A stretch of 64,000 nt of DNA from CBDUEF01 sp018063485 (GTDB taxonomy: Bacteria; Pseudomonadota; Alphaproteobacteria; Rhodobacterales; Rhodobacteraceae), in the NCBI GenBank assembly GCA_037045435.1, contig JBAOID010000011.1:22707-86706 (forward strand). Reading direction: 5' to 3'. The notes under the pieces were generated by a model. That model was not told where the DNA came from, searched no databases, and was given only the letters and a program-made list of their open reading frames with translations. Of the stretch, positions 45,865 through 55,323 are shown piece after piece; position 1 is the stretch's first letter; each line of letters starts with the position of its first letter. The translations under genes and the position numbers were made by a program.

Positions 45865-47268
45865 TCAGTAGCGATAATGTTCTGATTTGAACGGGCCCGC
45901 AATGTTCACGCCGATATAGTCGGCCTGATCCTTGCGCAACTCGGTCAGCTTGACACCGATCTTTTTCAGATGCAGGCGTGCAACCTTTTCATCCAGCGCC
46001 TTGGGCAGGATATAGACGCCGGGCTCGTAGTCCTTGCCCTTGGTCCAAAGCTCGATCTGCGCCAGAACCTGATTGGTGAAAGCAAGCCGACATCACAAAG
46101 GATGGGTGGCCCGTTGCGTTGCCGAGGTTCAGAAGGCGGCCTTCGGACAGCAGGATGATGCGGCTGCCCGAAGGCATTTCGATCATATCCACCTGTTCCT
46201 TGATATTGGTCCATTTGTGGTTTTTCAGCGCGGCGACCTGAATTTCATTGTCGAAATGGCCGATATTGCCGACGATGGCCATGTCCTTCATTTCGCGCAT
46301 ATGCTCGATGCGGATCACGTCCTTGTTGCCGGTGGTGGTGATGAAGATGTCGGCCGATGCCGACCACATCTTCCAGCAGTGGCGACCTCAAAGCCGTCCA
46401 TCGCGGCCTGCAGCGCGCAGATCGGGTCGACCTCGGTCACCTTGACGCGGGCGCCGGCGCCGCGCAGCGAAGCGGCCGAGCCCTTGCCCACATCGCCATA
46501 GCCGCAGACCACGGCAACCTTGCCGGCCATCATCGTGTCGGTGGCGCGGCGGATGCCATCCACCAGCGATTCCTTGCAGCCGTATTTGTTGTCGAACTTC
46601 GACTTGGTGACAGCAGTCGTTCACGTTGATCGCCGGGAAGGGCAGCTGGCCTGCCTTGTGCAGATCGTAAAGCCGATGCACGCCGGTGGTGGTTTCCTCA
46701 GAGACGCCCTTGATGTCAGCGCGCTGTTTGGTGAACCAGCCCGGCGATTGCCGCAAGGCGTTTCCTGATCTGGTTGAACAGGCATATACCTCTTCGTCAG
46801 AAGTGGGAACTGCGATCAGATCAGTCTCACCAGCCTCGACGCGGGCACCGATCAGAATATACATGGTGGCGTCGCCGCCATCATCCAGGATCATGTTGCA
46901 GGTGCCGCCCTCGCCGCCAAACTGGAAAATCCTGGTCGGTATAGGCCCAGTAATCCGTCAAGCGTTTCACCCTTGATCGCGAAAACCGGGACGCCCGAGG
47001 CGGCAATCGCGGCGGCGGCGTGGTCCTGGGTTGAAAAGATGTTGCACGAGGCCCAGCGCACATCGGCACCAAGTGCCGTCAGGGTTTCAATCAGCGCAGC
47101 GGTCTGAATGGTCATGTGCAATGAGCCTGCGATGCGGGCACCCTTCAAAGGCTGCGATGCCCCGAACTCCTCGCGCAGCGCCATCAGCCCCGGCATTTCA
47201 GTTTCCGCGATGGTCAATTCCTTGCGGCCGAACTCGGCCAACGCGATATCCTTTACGATATAGTCCAT
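45865..47268 (-). CDS. ahcY: Adenosylhomocysteinase (frame broken by about eight insertions)
   Basis: Hydrolyses S-adenosylhomocysteine to homocysteine and adenosine in the methyl cycle. Recognised pieces: DYIVKDIALAEFGRKEL, EMPGLMALREEFG, GARIAGSLHMTIQTAALIETL, PAINVND, NAD-binding VVCGYGDVGKGSAASL, FITTTGNKDVI, and the C-terminus ending FKSEHYRY. Frames change near 46956, 46931, 46786 (two bases), 46750, 46614, 46378, 46353 and 46085. Removing nine bases gives 464 aa, the family length. Start 47268 gives MDYIVKDI; upstream Met codons add nothing conserved. Confidence 0.92.
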
Positions 47269-47403
47269 GTATTTTGCCCGTATCCTATGAATTTGGGCTG
47301 CATCTAGCATTCACGGGGCCTTGGGGCAATGGTGGCAAGACTCGGTTGGGTATCGCCAAGGCACAAACAGGATGTTAGGCCGTTGGGCGAAGGTGGAGGG
47401 ATC

Positions 47404-48732
47404 ATGGGCAAATGGCTGAACAAACCGGCACGACTTGTGCCCTTTGCGTTCATGCTGACGATCCTTATGGGAACAGCCTTGCTGATGCTGCCCGTCGCGC
47501 GTGCCGAAATCGGGCATGCCCCCTTCATGACCGCCTTTTTCGTTGCAACCTCGTCAGTGGCTGTTACCGGCCTTACGGTTGTTGACAGTGCAAGCTATTG
47601 GTCGGGATTTGGTCAGGCCGTGATGTTCTGCCTGTTCCAGATTGGCGGCGTCGGGATCATGAGTTCGGCGACCTTGCTGGTGGTGATGGTATCGCGCAAG
47701 TTGAGTTTGACGCGGCAAATCGTGGTGACAGCAGAAAGCCGGGGGATTCAATTTGGCGATGTGAAAGTTGTCTTGAAGCTGGCGGTTCTGGTCATGCTGA
47801 GCGTCGAGTTTCTGGTGGCTGCCGTGATGCTTCCACATTTTCAGGCGCGCGGCTTGCCTTTGGCTGCCTCGCTTTGGCAGGCGGTGTTTCATTCGGGCGC
47901 CGCGTTTACCAATGCCGGATTCTCGATCTTTCCGGGCGGCGCTTCGGATTTCGCGTCTGATCCGGCCATGTTGATCGCCATCATGATTGCGGTGCTGGTG
48001 GGTGGCTTGGGACTGCCGGTCTACCATGATCTGAAATGCGCCGCGACCGATGGGCGCAAGCTGTCGCTTCACACCAAACTGACCTTGGTGACCACGCTTT
48101 CGCTGTATCTGCTGTCGATGGTTCTGGTCTTGATGTTCGAATGGACAAACCCGGCAACCCTGGCGGGTCTTGGGCCGGTTGATCGCCTTGCGAACGCCGC
48201 CTATCACGGGTTCATGGCCCGTTCCAGCGGGATGAATGTCATCGACATGACCGATATGACCGAGGAAACCCTGTTGATCACCTATGGGTTGATGATGATT
48301 GGCGGCGGCTCGGCTTCGACTGCGGGCGGGTTGAAAGTGACGACGGTGGCGATCTTGTTGCTGGCGGTGTGGCATCAGGCGCGCGGGGATGTCGATATCA
48401 CGGCCTTTGGTCGCAGGGTTTCGGCGACGGTTCTGCGTGAGGCACTATCCGTTCTGGTGTTGGCCTTCGGGGTTTTGGGCGTTGGGGTGATGGCGCTGCG
48501 CATGCTCTCTGATCTGCCTTTGCGACAGGTGGTGTTCGAGGCAATTTCGGCCTTTGCCAATGTCGGGCTTTCGATGAATTCCACGCCAAATCTGCCACCA
48601 GCCGCGCAATTGGTGGTGATTGTCTTGATGTTCCTGGGCCGGGTTGGCACCATAACGGTTGCCGTTGCGCTTGCGTTGCGCAGTCGTCAGTCTAATTTCC
48701 GCTATCCAGAGGAGCGACCGATTGTTGGGTAA
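47404..48732 (+). CDS. ktrB: Potassium uptake channel subunit KtrB/TrkH
   Basis: Integral membrane K+ translocating subunit, about 442 aa from ATG 47404, with 8-10 hydrophobic helices. The four selectivity-filter-like loops can be seen: SSVAVTGLTVVD, SGAAFTNAGFSIFPGG, ARSSGMNVID and SAFANVGLSMNS. Length and loops favour KtrB over the longer TrkH. Paired with the regulatory subunit downstream (11-nt overlap). Divergent from ahcY. Confidence 0.9.
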   Translation: MGKWLNKPARLVPFAFMLTILMGTALLMLPVARAEIGHAPFMTAFFVATSSVAVTGLTVVDSASYWSGFGQAVMFCLFQIGGVGIMSSATLLVVMVSRKLSLTRQIVVTAESRGIQFGDVKVVLKLAVLVMLSVEFLVAAVMLPHFQARGLPLAASLWQAVFHSGAAFTNAGFSIFPGGASDFASDPAMLIAIMIAVLVGGLGLPVYHDLKCAATDGRKLSLHTKLTLVTTLSLYLLSMVLVLMFEWTNPATLAGLGPVDRLANAAYHGFMARSSGMNVIDMTDMTEETLLITYGLMMIGGGSASTAGGLKVTTVAILLLAVWHQARGDVDITAFGRRVSATVLREALSVLVLAFGVLGVGVMALRMLSDLPLRQVVFEAISAFANVGLSMNSTPNLPPAAQLVVIVLMFLGRVGTITVAVALALRSRQSNFRYPEERPIVG

Positions 48733-49396
48733 CAAGCAGGTTTCGAAAAGCGAATCCGTGGTGGTGATCGGCCTGGGCCGCTTTGGCCGGTCCGTCGCGC
48801 AAAGTCTGGTGCAACTGGGACATGAGGTCTTGGGGATCGACGAAAGCCCCGAGTTGGTGCAAGAAATGTCGGGAAATCTGACCCATGTCGTTCAAGCCAA
48901 CAGCACATCGGTCGAGGTGCTGAGACAGTTGAATGTCGGCAGCTTTGCACATGCGGTCGTGGCGATCGGATCGGATCTGGAAAGCTCGATCCTGACGGTT
49001 CTGGCTCTGTCGGAGCTGGGCGTCAAAGACATCTGGGCCAAAGCGTTGAATGAGCGTCACGGCAAGATTCTGGAGCGCACCGGCGCGCATCATGTCGTTT
49101 TGCCGGAGAAAACCATGGGCGAGCGAGTGGCGCATCTGGTGACATCGAAGATCATTGATTTCATCGAGTTTGATGACGAATTTGCCATTGCGCAGACCCG
49201 TGCGCCGATGGATGTGCTCAACAAGACACTGGCCGAGAGCGCCTTGCGCACGGCCTATGATGTCACTGTGGTCGGTATCAAGCGCCCGGGCGAGGATTTC
49301 GCCTATGGCCGCCCGGAGACTATGGTTCTGCCGGGGGATTTGCTGATCGTGGCCGGGCCGATCCGGCAGGTCGAGGCTTTTGCCGGTAAAACCTGA
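48722..49396 (+). CDS. ktrA: Potassium uptake regulatory subunit KtrA/TrkA (RCK)
   Basis: Cytoplasmic RCK protein gating KtrB. About 224 aa. The N-terminal Rossmann domain has VVVIGLGRFGRSVAQSL and the following VLGIDESPELVQ acidic ribose-binding strand; a C-terminal TrkA_C domain begins near residue 140. No ATG precedes the Rossmann motif; the TTG at 48722 is chosen because GGAG lies 7 nt upstream (TTG 48725 is an alternative). It overlaps ktrB by 11 nt and the HD gene by 1 nt. Confidence 0.9.
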   Translation: MLGNKQVSKSESVVVIGLGRFGRSVAQSLVQLGHEVLGIDESPELVQEMSGNLTHVVQANSTSVEVLRQLNVGSFAHAVVAIGSDLESSILTVLALSELGVKDIWAKALNERHGKILERTGAHHVVLPEKTMGERVAHLVTSKIIDFIEFDDEFAIAQTRAPMDVLNKTLAESALRTAYDVTVVGIKRPGEDFAYGRPETMVLPGDLLIVAGPIRQVEAFAGKT

Positions 49397-49989
49397 TGGC
49401 CAAAGCTCCACGCGCCTGGCAACGGATGCTCTCGGGCCGCAGGCTGGATCTGCTGGACCCGACGCCGATGGATATCGAGATCGAGGATATCGCTCATGGG
49501 CTGGCCTTTGTGGCGCGTTGGAACGGCCAGACGTCGGGTGATTGGCCCTATTCGGTCGCCGAACATTCGCTGCTGGTCGAGGAAATCTTTGCGCGTCAAA
49601 CCGGTGAGTCTGCGCGCTGGCGATTGGCGGCATTGCTGCATGATGCGCCGGAATATGTGATCGGCGACATGATCAGCCCGGTAAAGGCGGCGGTGGGTCC
49701 GGGCTATGGCGAGCTTGATCTGCGGTTGACGGCAGCAGTTCATCTGCGTTTTGGCTTGCCTGCGGTGTTGCCGCTGGCGATCAAAAAGGCAATCAAGACG
49801 GCTGATCGGATTTCGGCATGGCTGGAGGCGGTGCAGATTGCCGGATTTGTCGAGGCCGAGGCGGATCGGCTGTTTGGCCGCCCCGCCGAGGCTGTTTTGC
49901 GTGGTCTTGAGATCAGGTTGCGACCGCCTGCTATCGTGCGAGTGGATTTTGTCGCAAGACATGGCCAACTGTTGGCGGCGATGCCCTGA
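49396..49989 (+). CDS. HD-domain phosphohydrolase (YfbR-like)
   Basis: 197 aa. HD metal-binding residues appear in order: SVAEHSLLVEEI (His), LAALLHDAPEYVIGDM (His-Asp), and a distal Asp in KTADRISAW. This resembles YfbR-type 5'-deoxynucleotidases and other HD hydrolases; the substrate is not known. It overlaps ktrA by 1 nt (TGATG), so likely co-transcribed. Confidence 0.85.
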   Translation: MAKAPRAWQRMLSGRRLDLLDPTPMDIEIEDIAHGLAFVARWNGQTSGDWPYSVAEHSLLVEEIFARQTGESARWRLAALLHDAPEYVIGDMISPVKAAVGPGYGELDLRLTAAVHLRFGLPAVLPLAIKKAIKTADRISAWLEAVQIAGFVEAEADRLFGRPAEAVLRGLEIRLRPPAIVRVDFVARHGQLLAAMP

Positions 49990-50024
49990 CCCATAGCAAC
50001 AGGGCGCAGCTATAGGTCAGACAC

Positions 50025-52058
50025 TCAAATCACCATGCACAGGCGCAAAGCGTCATAGATTGCGGCATGGGTATTTCGCGCCTCTACCGCATCCCCGATG
50101 CGAAACAATTGAAACCCCGCAGGGCCGCCGTTCAGCGTTTGCGCGGCGCCTGCGATAAACGCCTCATAGTCGACGGCGCCGAGGTTTTCCGACTGCGGTT
50201 TGAGCGCAAAATACAGGTCGGCAAGCGGTTGGGTGCCGTGATTGACGACAATCTGGTCATAAGTTTGGGTCTTGGCCAGTTTCAGATAGTCCGACCCGAT
50301 CGTCGCCTTTAACTGGTTGCCTTCCCGCTCTACCCCGTTCAGCCGATGGGTGACGGTAAAAGTGGTGTCGCGGTCTTGCAGCGCGCGCATATAGGGGACA
50401 AGGTTCATCGCCATGACTTCTGGCGCAAAGCTGCGGTCTGAGGTCATCACCTCAACATGAGAGCCAGATTCGGCGATGAGTTGGGCGGCTTGCAGCGCGG
50501 TGTGATCGCCAGCGTCGTCGAAGATCAGCACGTTGGTGCCGGGTTTGGTATCACCTGAAAGGATATCCCAAGCCGAAATGGTCAAATCATTGCCAAAGGC
50601 AAGGATGTCTTTCTCGGGCATCCCGCCAGTTGCCACAATCACCACATCCGGGTTCAGCGCCAATACATCCGGGGCTTCGGCCCAGGTGTTGAAGCGGAAT
50701 TCGACCCCACGGGCGGCGCATTGGGACATGCGCCAGTCGATAATGCCAATCATCTCGGCGCGGCGCTTGGTTTGTGAGGTGAGCAACACCTGACCGCCGG
50801 GTTTGGCTGCGGCCTCGAACACGGTGACATGGTGGCCGCGTTCGGCGGCGACGCGGGCGGCCTCAAGCCCCGCAGGCCCGGCGCCGACGATCACGATACG
50901 ACGTTTGGTGGTGGCGGGGGTGATTTCGTGGGGCATGGTTTCCTCGCGGCCCGTAGCGGGGTTATGGATGCACAGCGCCATGCCGCCCTGGTAGATGCGA
51001 TCAAGGCAGTAGGTGGCTCCGACACAGGGGCGGATATCCTCTTCGCGGCCTTCGATGATTTTGCGGACCACATGCGGATCAGCCATATGAGCGCGGGTCA
51101 TGCCGACCATATCAAGCTGGCCCGACTGGATGGCATAGCGGGCGGTGGCGACATCGGGAATGCGGGCGGCGTGGAAGGTGGGCATGCCAACCTCGGCCCG
51201 GATGCGACCGGCAAAACCAAGGTGCGGTGCAGACTTCATGCCCTGAATGGGAATCAGATCGGTCATCGCCGGGTCGGTATGGATGCGGCCCTTGACGATG
51301 TTGAGAAAGTCGACATTGCCGCTATCGCGGAACATCTTGCCGATGGCCACGCCCTCTTCGGCAGTAGTGCCGCCTTCGTCGGCTTCATCTGCTGTGTAGC
51401 GCACGCCAATCAGGAAATTCGGGCCGACGCGCTTGCGACAGGCCTCGATCACCTCCATTGAAAACCGCATCCGATTTACAAGGCTGCCGCCATAGGGAGG
51501 GTCAAGCGAGTTGGTGAGGGGTGAAATGAATTGATCCATCAGATGGCCGTAACATTCCAGCTCGATCCCATCGAGACCGGCCTCTTTCATCCGCTCGGCA
51601 GCATCGGCGTAATCGGCGATGATGCGGGTGATGTCCCAATCTTCGATCACTTTGGGGAAGGCGCGGTGCGCGGGTTCGCGGCTGGCAGATGAGGAAACGG
51701 TGGGCAACCAATCACCCTTGTCCCAACGGGTGCGGCGGCCAAGATGGGTGAGCTGGATCATCACCGCTGCACCGGCCTCATGGCAATCATCGGTAAGGCG
51801 CTTCATCCAGCCCACAACCTCATCCTTGTAGGCGAGGATGTTGTTGAACACCGGCGGGCTGTCTTTGGACACTGCCGCCGAGCCTGCTGTCATGGTCAGG
51901 GCAACCCCGGCCTTGGCGCGCTCCAGATGATACAGGCGGTAGCGGTCCTTGGGCATCCCGTCTTCGGGATAGGCGGGTTCGTGACTTGTCGTCATGATCC
52001 GGTTGCGCAGGGTCAGGTGCTTTAGCTGATAGGGTTGCAGCAAGGGATCGTTCGACAT
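50025..52058 (-). CDS. FAD/FMN demethylase of the DgcA/StcD (trimethylamine dehydrogenase-like) family
   Basis: 677 aa. N-terminal old-yellow-enzyme TIM barrel (PYQLKHLTLRNRIMTTSHEP, MIQLTHLGRRTRW, ELECYGHLMDQFISP), Cys-containing region CVGATYCLDRIYQGGMALC near residue 350, then a nucleotide-binding domain (RRIVIVGAGPAGLEAARVAAERGHHVTVFEA) and a C-terminal NAD-domain half. Relatives include dimethylglycine demethylase DgcA and N-methylproline demethylase StcD, acting on betaine-derived amines. No electron-transfer partner gene is adjacent. A TetR gene is divergent and probably regulates it. Confidence 0.85.
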   Translation of the reverse strand: MSNDPLLQPYQLKHLTLRNRIMTTSHEPAYPEDGMPKDRYRLYHLERAKAGVALTMTAGSAAVSKDSPPVFNNILAYKDEVVGWMKRLTDDCHEAGAAVMIQLTHLGRRTRWDKGDWLPTVSSSASREPAHRAFPKVIEDWDITRIIADYADAAERMKEAGLDGIELECYGHLMDQFISPLTNSLDPPYGGSLVNRMRFSMEVIEACRKRVGPNFLIGVRYTADEADEGGTTAEEGVAIGKMFRDSGNVDFLNIVKGRIHTDPAMTDLIPIQGMKSAPHLGFAGRIRAEVGMPTFHAARIPDVATARYAIQSGQLDMVGMTRAHMADPHVVRKIIEGREEDIRPCVGATYCLDRIYQGGMALCIHNPATGREETMPHEITPATTKRRIVIVGAGPAGLEAARVAAERGHHVTVFEAAAKPGGQVLLTSQTKRRAEMIGIIDWRMSQCAARGVEFRFNTWAEAPDVLALNPDVVIVATGGMPEKDILAFGNDLTISAWDILSGDTKPGTNVLIFDDAGDHTALQAAQLIAESGSHVEVMTSDRSFAPEVMAMNLVPYMRALQDRDTTFTVTHRLNGVEREGNQLKATIGSDYLKLAKTQTYDQIVVNHGTQPLADLYFALKPQSENLGAVDYEAFIAGAAQTLNGGPAGFQLFRIGDAVEARNTHAAIYDALRLCMVI

Positions 52059-52186
52059 GATGGGGCTCCGATGTTTTGGGGCAGAGTATTGGCCTGCCCG
52101 ATCCTGTCAAACAAAAAACCGACACCTATGTCGATTTTTGCGTCGCTTTGATTGCGCGATTGGAGGTCACGCCCTATTGTCGCGCG

Positions 52187-53110
52187 ATGGAGGATCAAAA
52201 TCAGTCAGATCGAGGATGGCGCGGCTCGGCTGAAGGCTGGTTGGATGCTGCCTATGATTTGCTGGTTGAAGGTGGGGTCGAGGCCGTCAAGATCATGCCG
52301 ATTGCCGTGCGGCTTGGCCTGTCGCGTACCAGCTTTTACCATCATTTCGCCGATCGAGAGGCCCTGCTAAGCGGGTTGATCCACCGTTGGCAAAGCCGAA
52401 ACACCGCCAATCTGATTGCGCAGACCCAAGTGAACGCAACCACGATTTCCGAGGCCATGCTGCATGTGATCGACTGCTGGATTACGCCTGATCTCTTTGA
52501 CAGCAAATTGGAGTTTGCCATTCGCACCTGGGCGCTGACAGATACCCACCTGTCCGCAATTCTGGCGCGGGCAGATGAAGACCGGATTGTGGCGCTGAGT
52601 GATATGTTTACGCGCTTTGGCTTTGCGCCGCTTGAAGCGCGGCTGCGGGCGCAGACTGTTTATCTTACGCAGGTTGGCTATATTTCCATGCGAACCGAAG
52701 AGAGCCTGCACCTGCGGTTAGAGCGTATTCCAGACTATGTGCTGATTTTTACCGGCAGAGCGACCGATCCAGCGGAATTGGAGGGTTTTCGGGCACGTCA
52801 TGCACGAACAGATCAGTCGCAACATGCGAATGAATCGAAGTCAATTTGGTTAGGCCAGTTGGTGCGTAGACAGCGATGGAACATCCAACCCCGAAAACAA
52901 GGAAACGTTGTGAGAGTGCGTAGTGGCCCCAAGCCAGCCAACTTGATCGCGCAGCCGGCCGGGAATGTGGCTTTTCCGGGCACGAAATGGCTGCCAATCT
53001 CCGCTCCGGCCGAACTTGTGGCCGCCGAATTGCTCCGGCGCTCGAAACAGGGCTGTTCAGCGGCTGCCGGGCAAGGCACAGTGGTGACAGGCGCTCTGCA
53101 AGGAGACTGA
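52187..53110 (+). CDS. TetR-family transcriptional regulator with unusual C-terminal tail
   Basis: 307 aa as read. N-terminal HTH at residues 15-60 (AAYDLLVEGGVEAVKIMPIAVRLGLSRTSFYHHFADREALLSGLI) is a typical TetR module, and the ligand-binding domain runs to about residue 205. After FRARHAR the remaining ~100 residues look unlike protein-family sequence, and a +1 shift there would end the protein near 52855 (about 222 aa, the family size). Possibly another inserted base. Divergent from the demethylase gene, a likely target. Confidence 0.75.
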   Translation: MEDQNQSDRGWRGSAEGWLDAAYDLLVEGGVEAVKIMPIAVRLGLSRTSFYHHFADREALLSGLIHRWQSRNTANLIAQTQVNATTISEAMLHVIDCWITPDLFDSKLEFAIRTWALTDTHLSAILARADEDRIVALSDMFTRFGFAPLEARLRAQTVYLTQVGYISMRTEESLHLRLERIPDYVLIFTGRATDPAELEGFRARHARTDQSQHANESKSIWLGQLVRRQRWNIQPRKQGNVVRVRSGPKPANLIAQPAGNVAFPGTKWLPISAPAELVAAELLRRSKQGCSAAAGQGTVVTGALQGD

Positions 53111-53111
53111 A

Positions 53112-53657
53112 ATGAGCAAAGAAATCCTGATCAATGGTATCCCCCTGACGGCCGCAGATCTGAAACGTCTGCGGGTGATTGCCTGGGTGTTTGTGGCGAT
53201 TGGCGCGCTGTCGATCATCTGGCCGGTGGTAGCAACGATCGCCGTGTCACAACTGATTGCCTGGTTGCTGGTATTTTCAGGGATCTCGGGCATCGTGATG
53301 TGGGCGCGGCTGCGTGGCCATTCCGGCGGATTGATTGCGCTGGGCACGGCGGTCATGGGCTTGGCGCTTGGGACGATCTTTCTGTTCTATCCCTTTGTCG
53401 GGGCTGGCACGCTGACCATGATGCTGGCGGTTCTGTTCCTGTTGGAGGCGGCAGGGTCTTTTTCCATTGGCTTTGCGCTGCGGGGAAAGGTTGCCGGTTG
53501 GGGATGGATCGTGGCCAGCGGTGCCACGGCGCTGTTGATGGCGATTCTGATCTTTAGCGGCTGGCCCGGCACGGCAACCTGGCTGCTTGGGCTGTTGTTC
53601 GGGCTCAACCTTCTCAGCACGGGGATTTCCATGTTGATGCTGAGCCGAGCCGTCTGA
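53112..53657 (+). CDS. HdeD-family (DUF308) membrane protein
   Basis: 181-aa membrane protein with six hydrophobic segments (for example VIAWVFVAIGALSIIWPVVATIAVS and LLMAILIFSGWPGTATWLLGLLFGLNLL) and the HdeD/DUF308 pattern of repeated IAGI/GLL helices. E. coli HdeD is tied to acid resistance at high density; a general role is unproven. A good RBS (AGGAGA) precedes the ATG. Next to the DUF1003 gene, 5 nt apart. Confidence 0.85.
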   Translation: MSKEILINGIPLTAADLKRLRVIAWVFVAIGALSIIWPVVATIAVSQLIAWLLVFSGISGIVMWARLRGHSGGLIALGTAVMGLALGTIFLFYPFVGAGTLTMMLAVLFLLEAAGSFSIGFALRGKVAGWGWIVASGATALLMAILIFSGWPGTATWLLGLLFGLNLLSTGISMLMLSRAV

Positions 53658-53662
53658 CCCCA

Positions 53663-54386
53663 ATGGCCAAGCCCCCAGTCCAGACCAAGACCTGTTCGGT
53701 TTGCGGCAAAGCCTTTCGGACAACCGAGATGCGCTCCCATGCCAGTTTGCGACCGGGCGTGAATGCGCTTCTTGCAGCGGATTATCCCGAATGGGGGGAT
53801 GGATCTTACATTTGTCGCGACGATCTGGTCGGCTATCGCGGGCGGCAAGTCGAAAACCTGTTGACGGCCGAGCGCGGGGAATTGACTGCGCTGGACCGCG
53901 AGGTGATTGAAAGCCTGTCCAGCGGCGAGACGATTTCGCGCCACCCCGAAGATGCGATTGATCCGCAGGCGACTTTTGGCGACCGGATGTCCGACAGGGT
54001 GGCCCAGTTCGGGGGGTCTTGGTGCATTCATCCTGTCATTTTCGGCGGCGCTGGTCGTGTGGATGGCGCTGAATGTGACGGGCCTGTTGTTCAATGCCTT
54101 CGATCCTTATCCGTTCATTCTGCTCAATCTGGTGTTGTCCAGCCTTGCGGCCTTTCAGGCTCCAATCATCATGATGAGCCAGAGGCGGCAGGAAACCAAG
54201 GATCGGCGGCGGGCCGAGAATGATTACCGGGTGAATCTGAAGGCCGAGTTGGAAATCCGCCAACTTCATGAAAAGATCGACCATCAACTGCTGCGCCAAT
54301 GGGAAAAACTGGCTGAATTGCAGCAGATTCAGATTGATCTGCTGGAAGAAGCGGCGCATCGGAGCGGCAAGGGCCATCCAAAGTGA
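53663..54386 (+). CDS. DUF1003 membrane protein (frame broken by +1 near 54022)
   Basis: 240 aa after correction. N-terminal Cys pair CSVCGKAFRTTEM, conserved ETISRHPEDAIDPQATFGDRMSDRVAQFGGSW, two membrane helices (SFSAALVVWMALNVTGLLF, ILLNLVLSSLAAFQAPII) and the DUF1003 signature MMSQRRQETKDRRRAENDYRVNLKAELEIRQLHEK. The frames join at GGSW after removing one T at about 54022. Function unknown. Confidence 0.85.
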
Positions 54387-54428
54387 CGAACAAAGAGAGC
54401 GAATGAGCTTGGGCTACAGCCTGCCGGT

Positions 54429-55319
54429 TCAGACAACGCCTGACCACGCAACTCCCGGCGCACCGGTCAGGAAGCCGTCAGAATAGTGGCCGCCGGGAGC
54501 CGTTGGCAATGCCGCTGCTGAAAGCTCTTCTGCGGTGATGCGCCCTTCGATCAGATCGCGGAACAGGCCGCACAGTGCAATGAATCCTTGCGATTGCGGG
54601 GACAGGCGCAGCGAGGCCACGCCCGCTTGCCGCAGTCCGGGCAATTGATATGCGGCGTTGGCGCAGCTGGCTGACAGGGTTTGCACCCCATTGACCGCAA
54701 GGAAATCCTGCCCGTCCATCGTGTCGACGTCACGGCCATCGGGATCAAGGCCGCAGACAAACAGGCAGTTGTCCTTGGCGCGATCATGCAGCCTGGCGTG
54801 ATAGCAGCGCCCCGAAATCGCCAGCGGCAGGCGCCCCCAACCCCAGACCTCGATGGGGGTCTGTGTTGCCTTGGCAAGGGTGCTGACCGAGTCAAGCGGT
54901 AGTTCAGGTGGCAGGCAGACCCGTGTGGCCCCTCGTGCGGACAGCCAGCGCAGCGTGCCCTCGTTATAGACATTGACCAGGGGCCCGACGGAAAAGGCCG
55001 CGTCTTTGGGCAGATAAGTCATCACCGAAAGATCGTTGACCTCAACCTCCAGCCCCATATCCACCAGGTCGGCGGTGAAATTGCGTTCGCGCTTGAGCGT
55101 GATCAGCGCAAGACTGGTCATCACCACGGTTTTGCCAGCGGCCTGCAACCGTTCGATCACCTCAGGGAAATGCGTGTGATAAAAGGGAAGGCGCTTGGAG
55201 CAGATCAGTTCTCCCAGCACCACGCGCTCGACCGGCGCTTCATCTGCCAGCCGCAGATAGAAATCGCGCCAGATGGCGGCATCCCAGAAGAACTGGTTCG
55301 GGCCAATGGTCAAATCCAT
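54429..55319 (-). CDS. ubiV: O2-independent ubiquinone hydroxylase protein UbiV
   Basis: U32-peptidase-family Fe-S protein that with UbiU hydroxylates ubiquinone precursors without oxygen. 296 aa. The 4Fe-4S Cys set can be seen: one in LICSKRLPFYH, then GRCYHARLHDRAKDNCLFVCG, i.e. C-x12-C-x3-C as in E. coli UbiV. Start 55319 (MDLTIGPNQFFW) is preceded by GGAGA within the ubiU 3' end; the longer ORF start overlaps ubiU by 26 nt. Last gene of ubiT-ubiU-ubiV. Confidence 0.93.
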   Translation of the reverse strand: MDLTIGPNQFFWDAAIWRDFYLRLADEAPVERVVLGELICSKRLPFYHTHFPEVIERLQAAGKTVVMTSLALITLKRERNFTADLVDMGLEVEVNDLSVMTYLPKDAAFSVGPLVNVYNEGTLRWLSARGATRVCLPPELPLDSVSTLAKATQTPIEVWGWGRLPLAISGRCYHARLHDRAKDNCLFVCGLDPDGRDVDTMDGQDFLAVNGVQTLSASCANAAYQLPGLRQAGVASLRLSPQSQGFIALCGLFRDLIEGRITAEELSAAALPTAPGGHYSDGFLTGAPGVAWSGVV

Positions 55320-55323
55320 TCGG

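Noticed and set aside
47269..47403. SAH riboswitch upstream of ahcY
   Set aside because: The leader between ahcY and ktrB is short and shows no match to the conserved SAH aptamer segments I know.
4556..54386. Programmed frameshifting or RNA editing explaining the broken genes
   Set aside because: The sites share no slippery heptamer, stem or common motif, occur in unrelated genes and are all insertions, which fits random sequencing error better.
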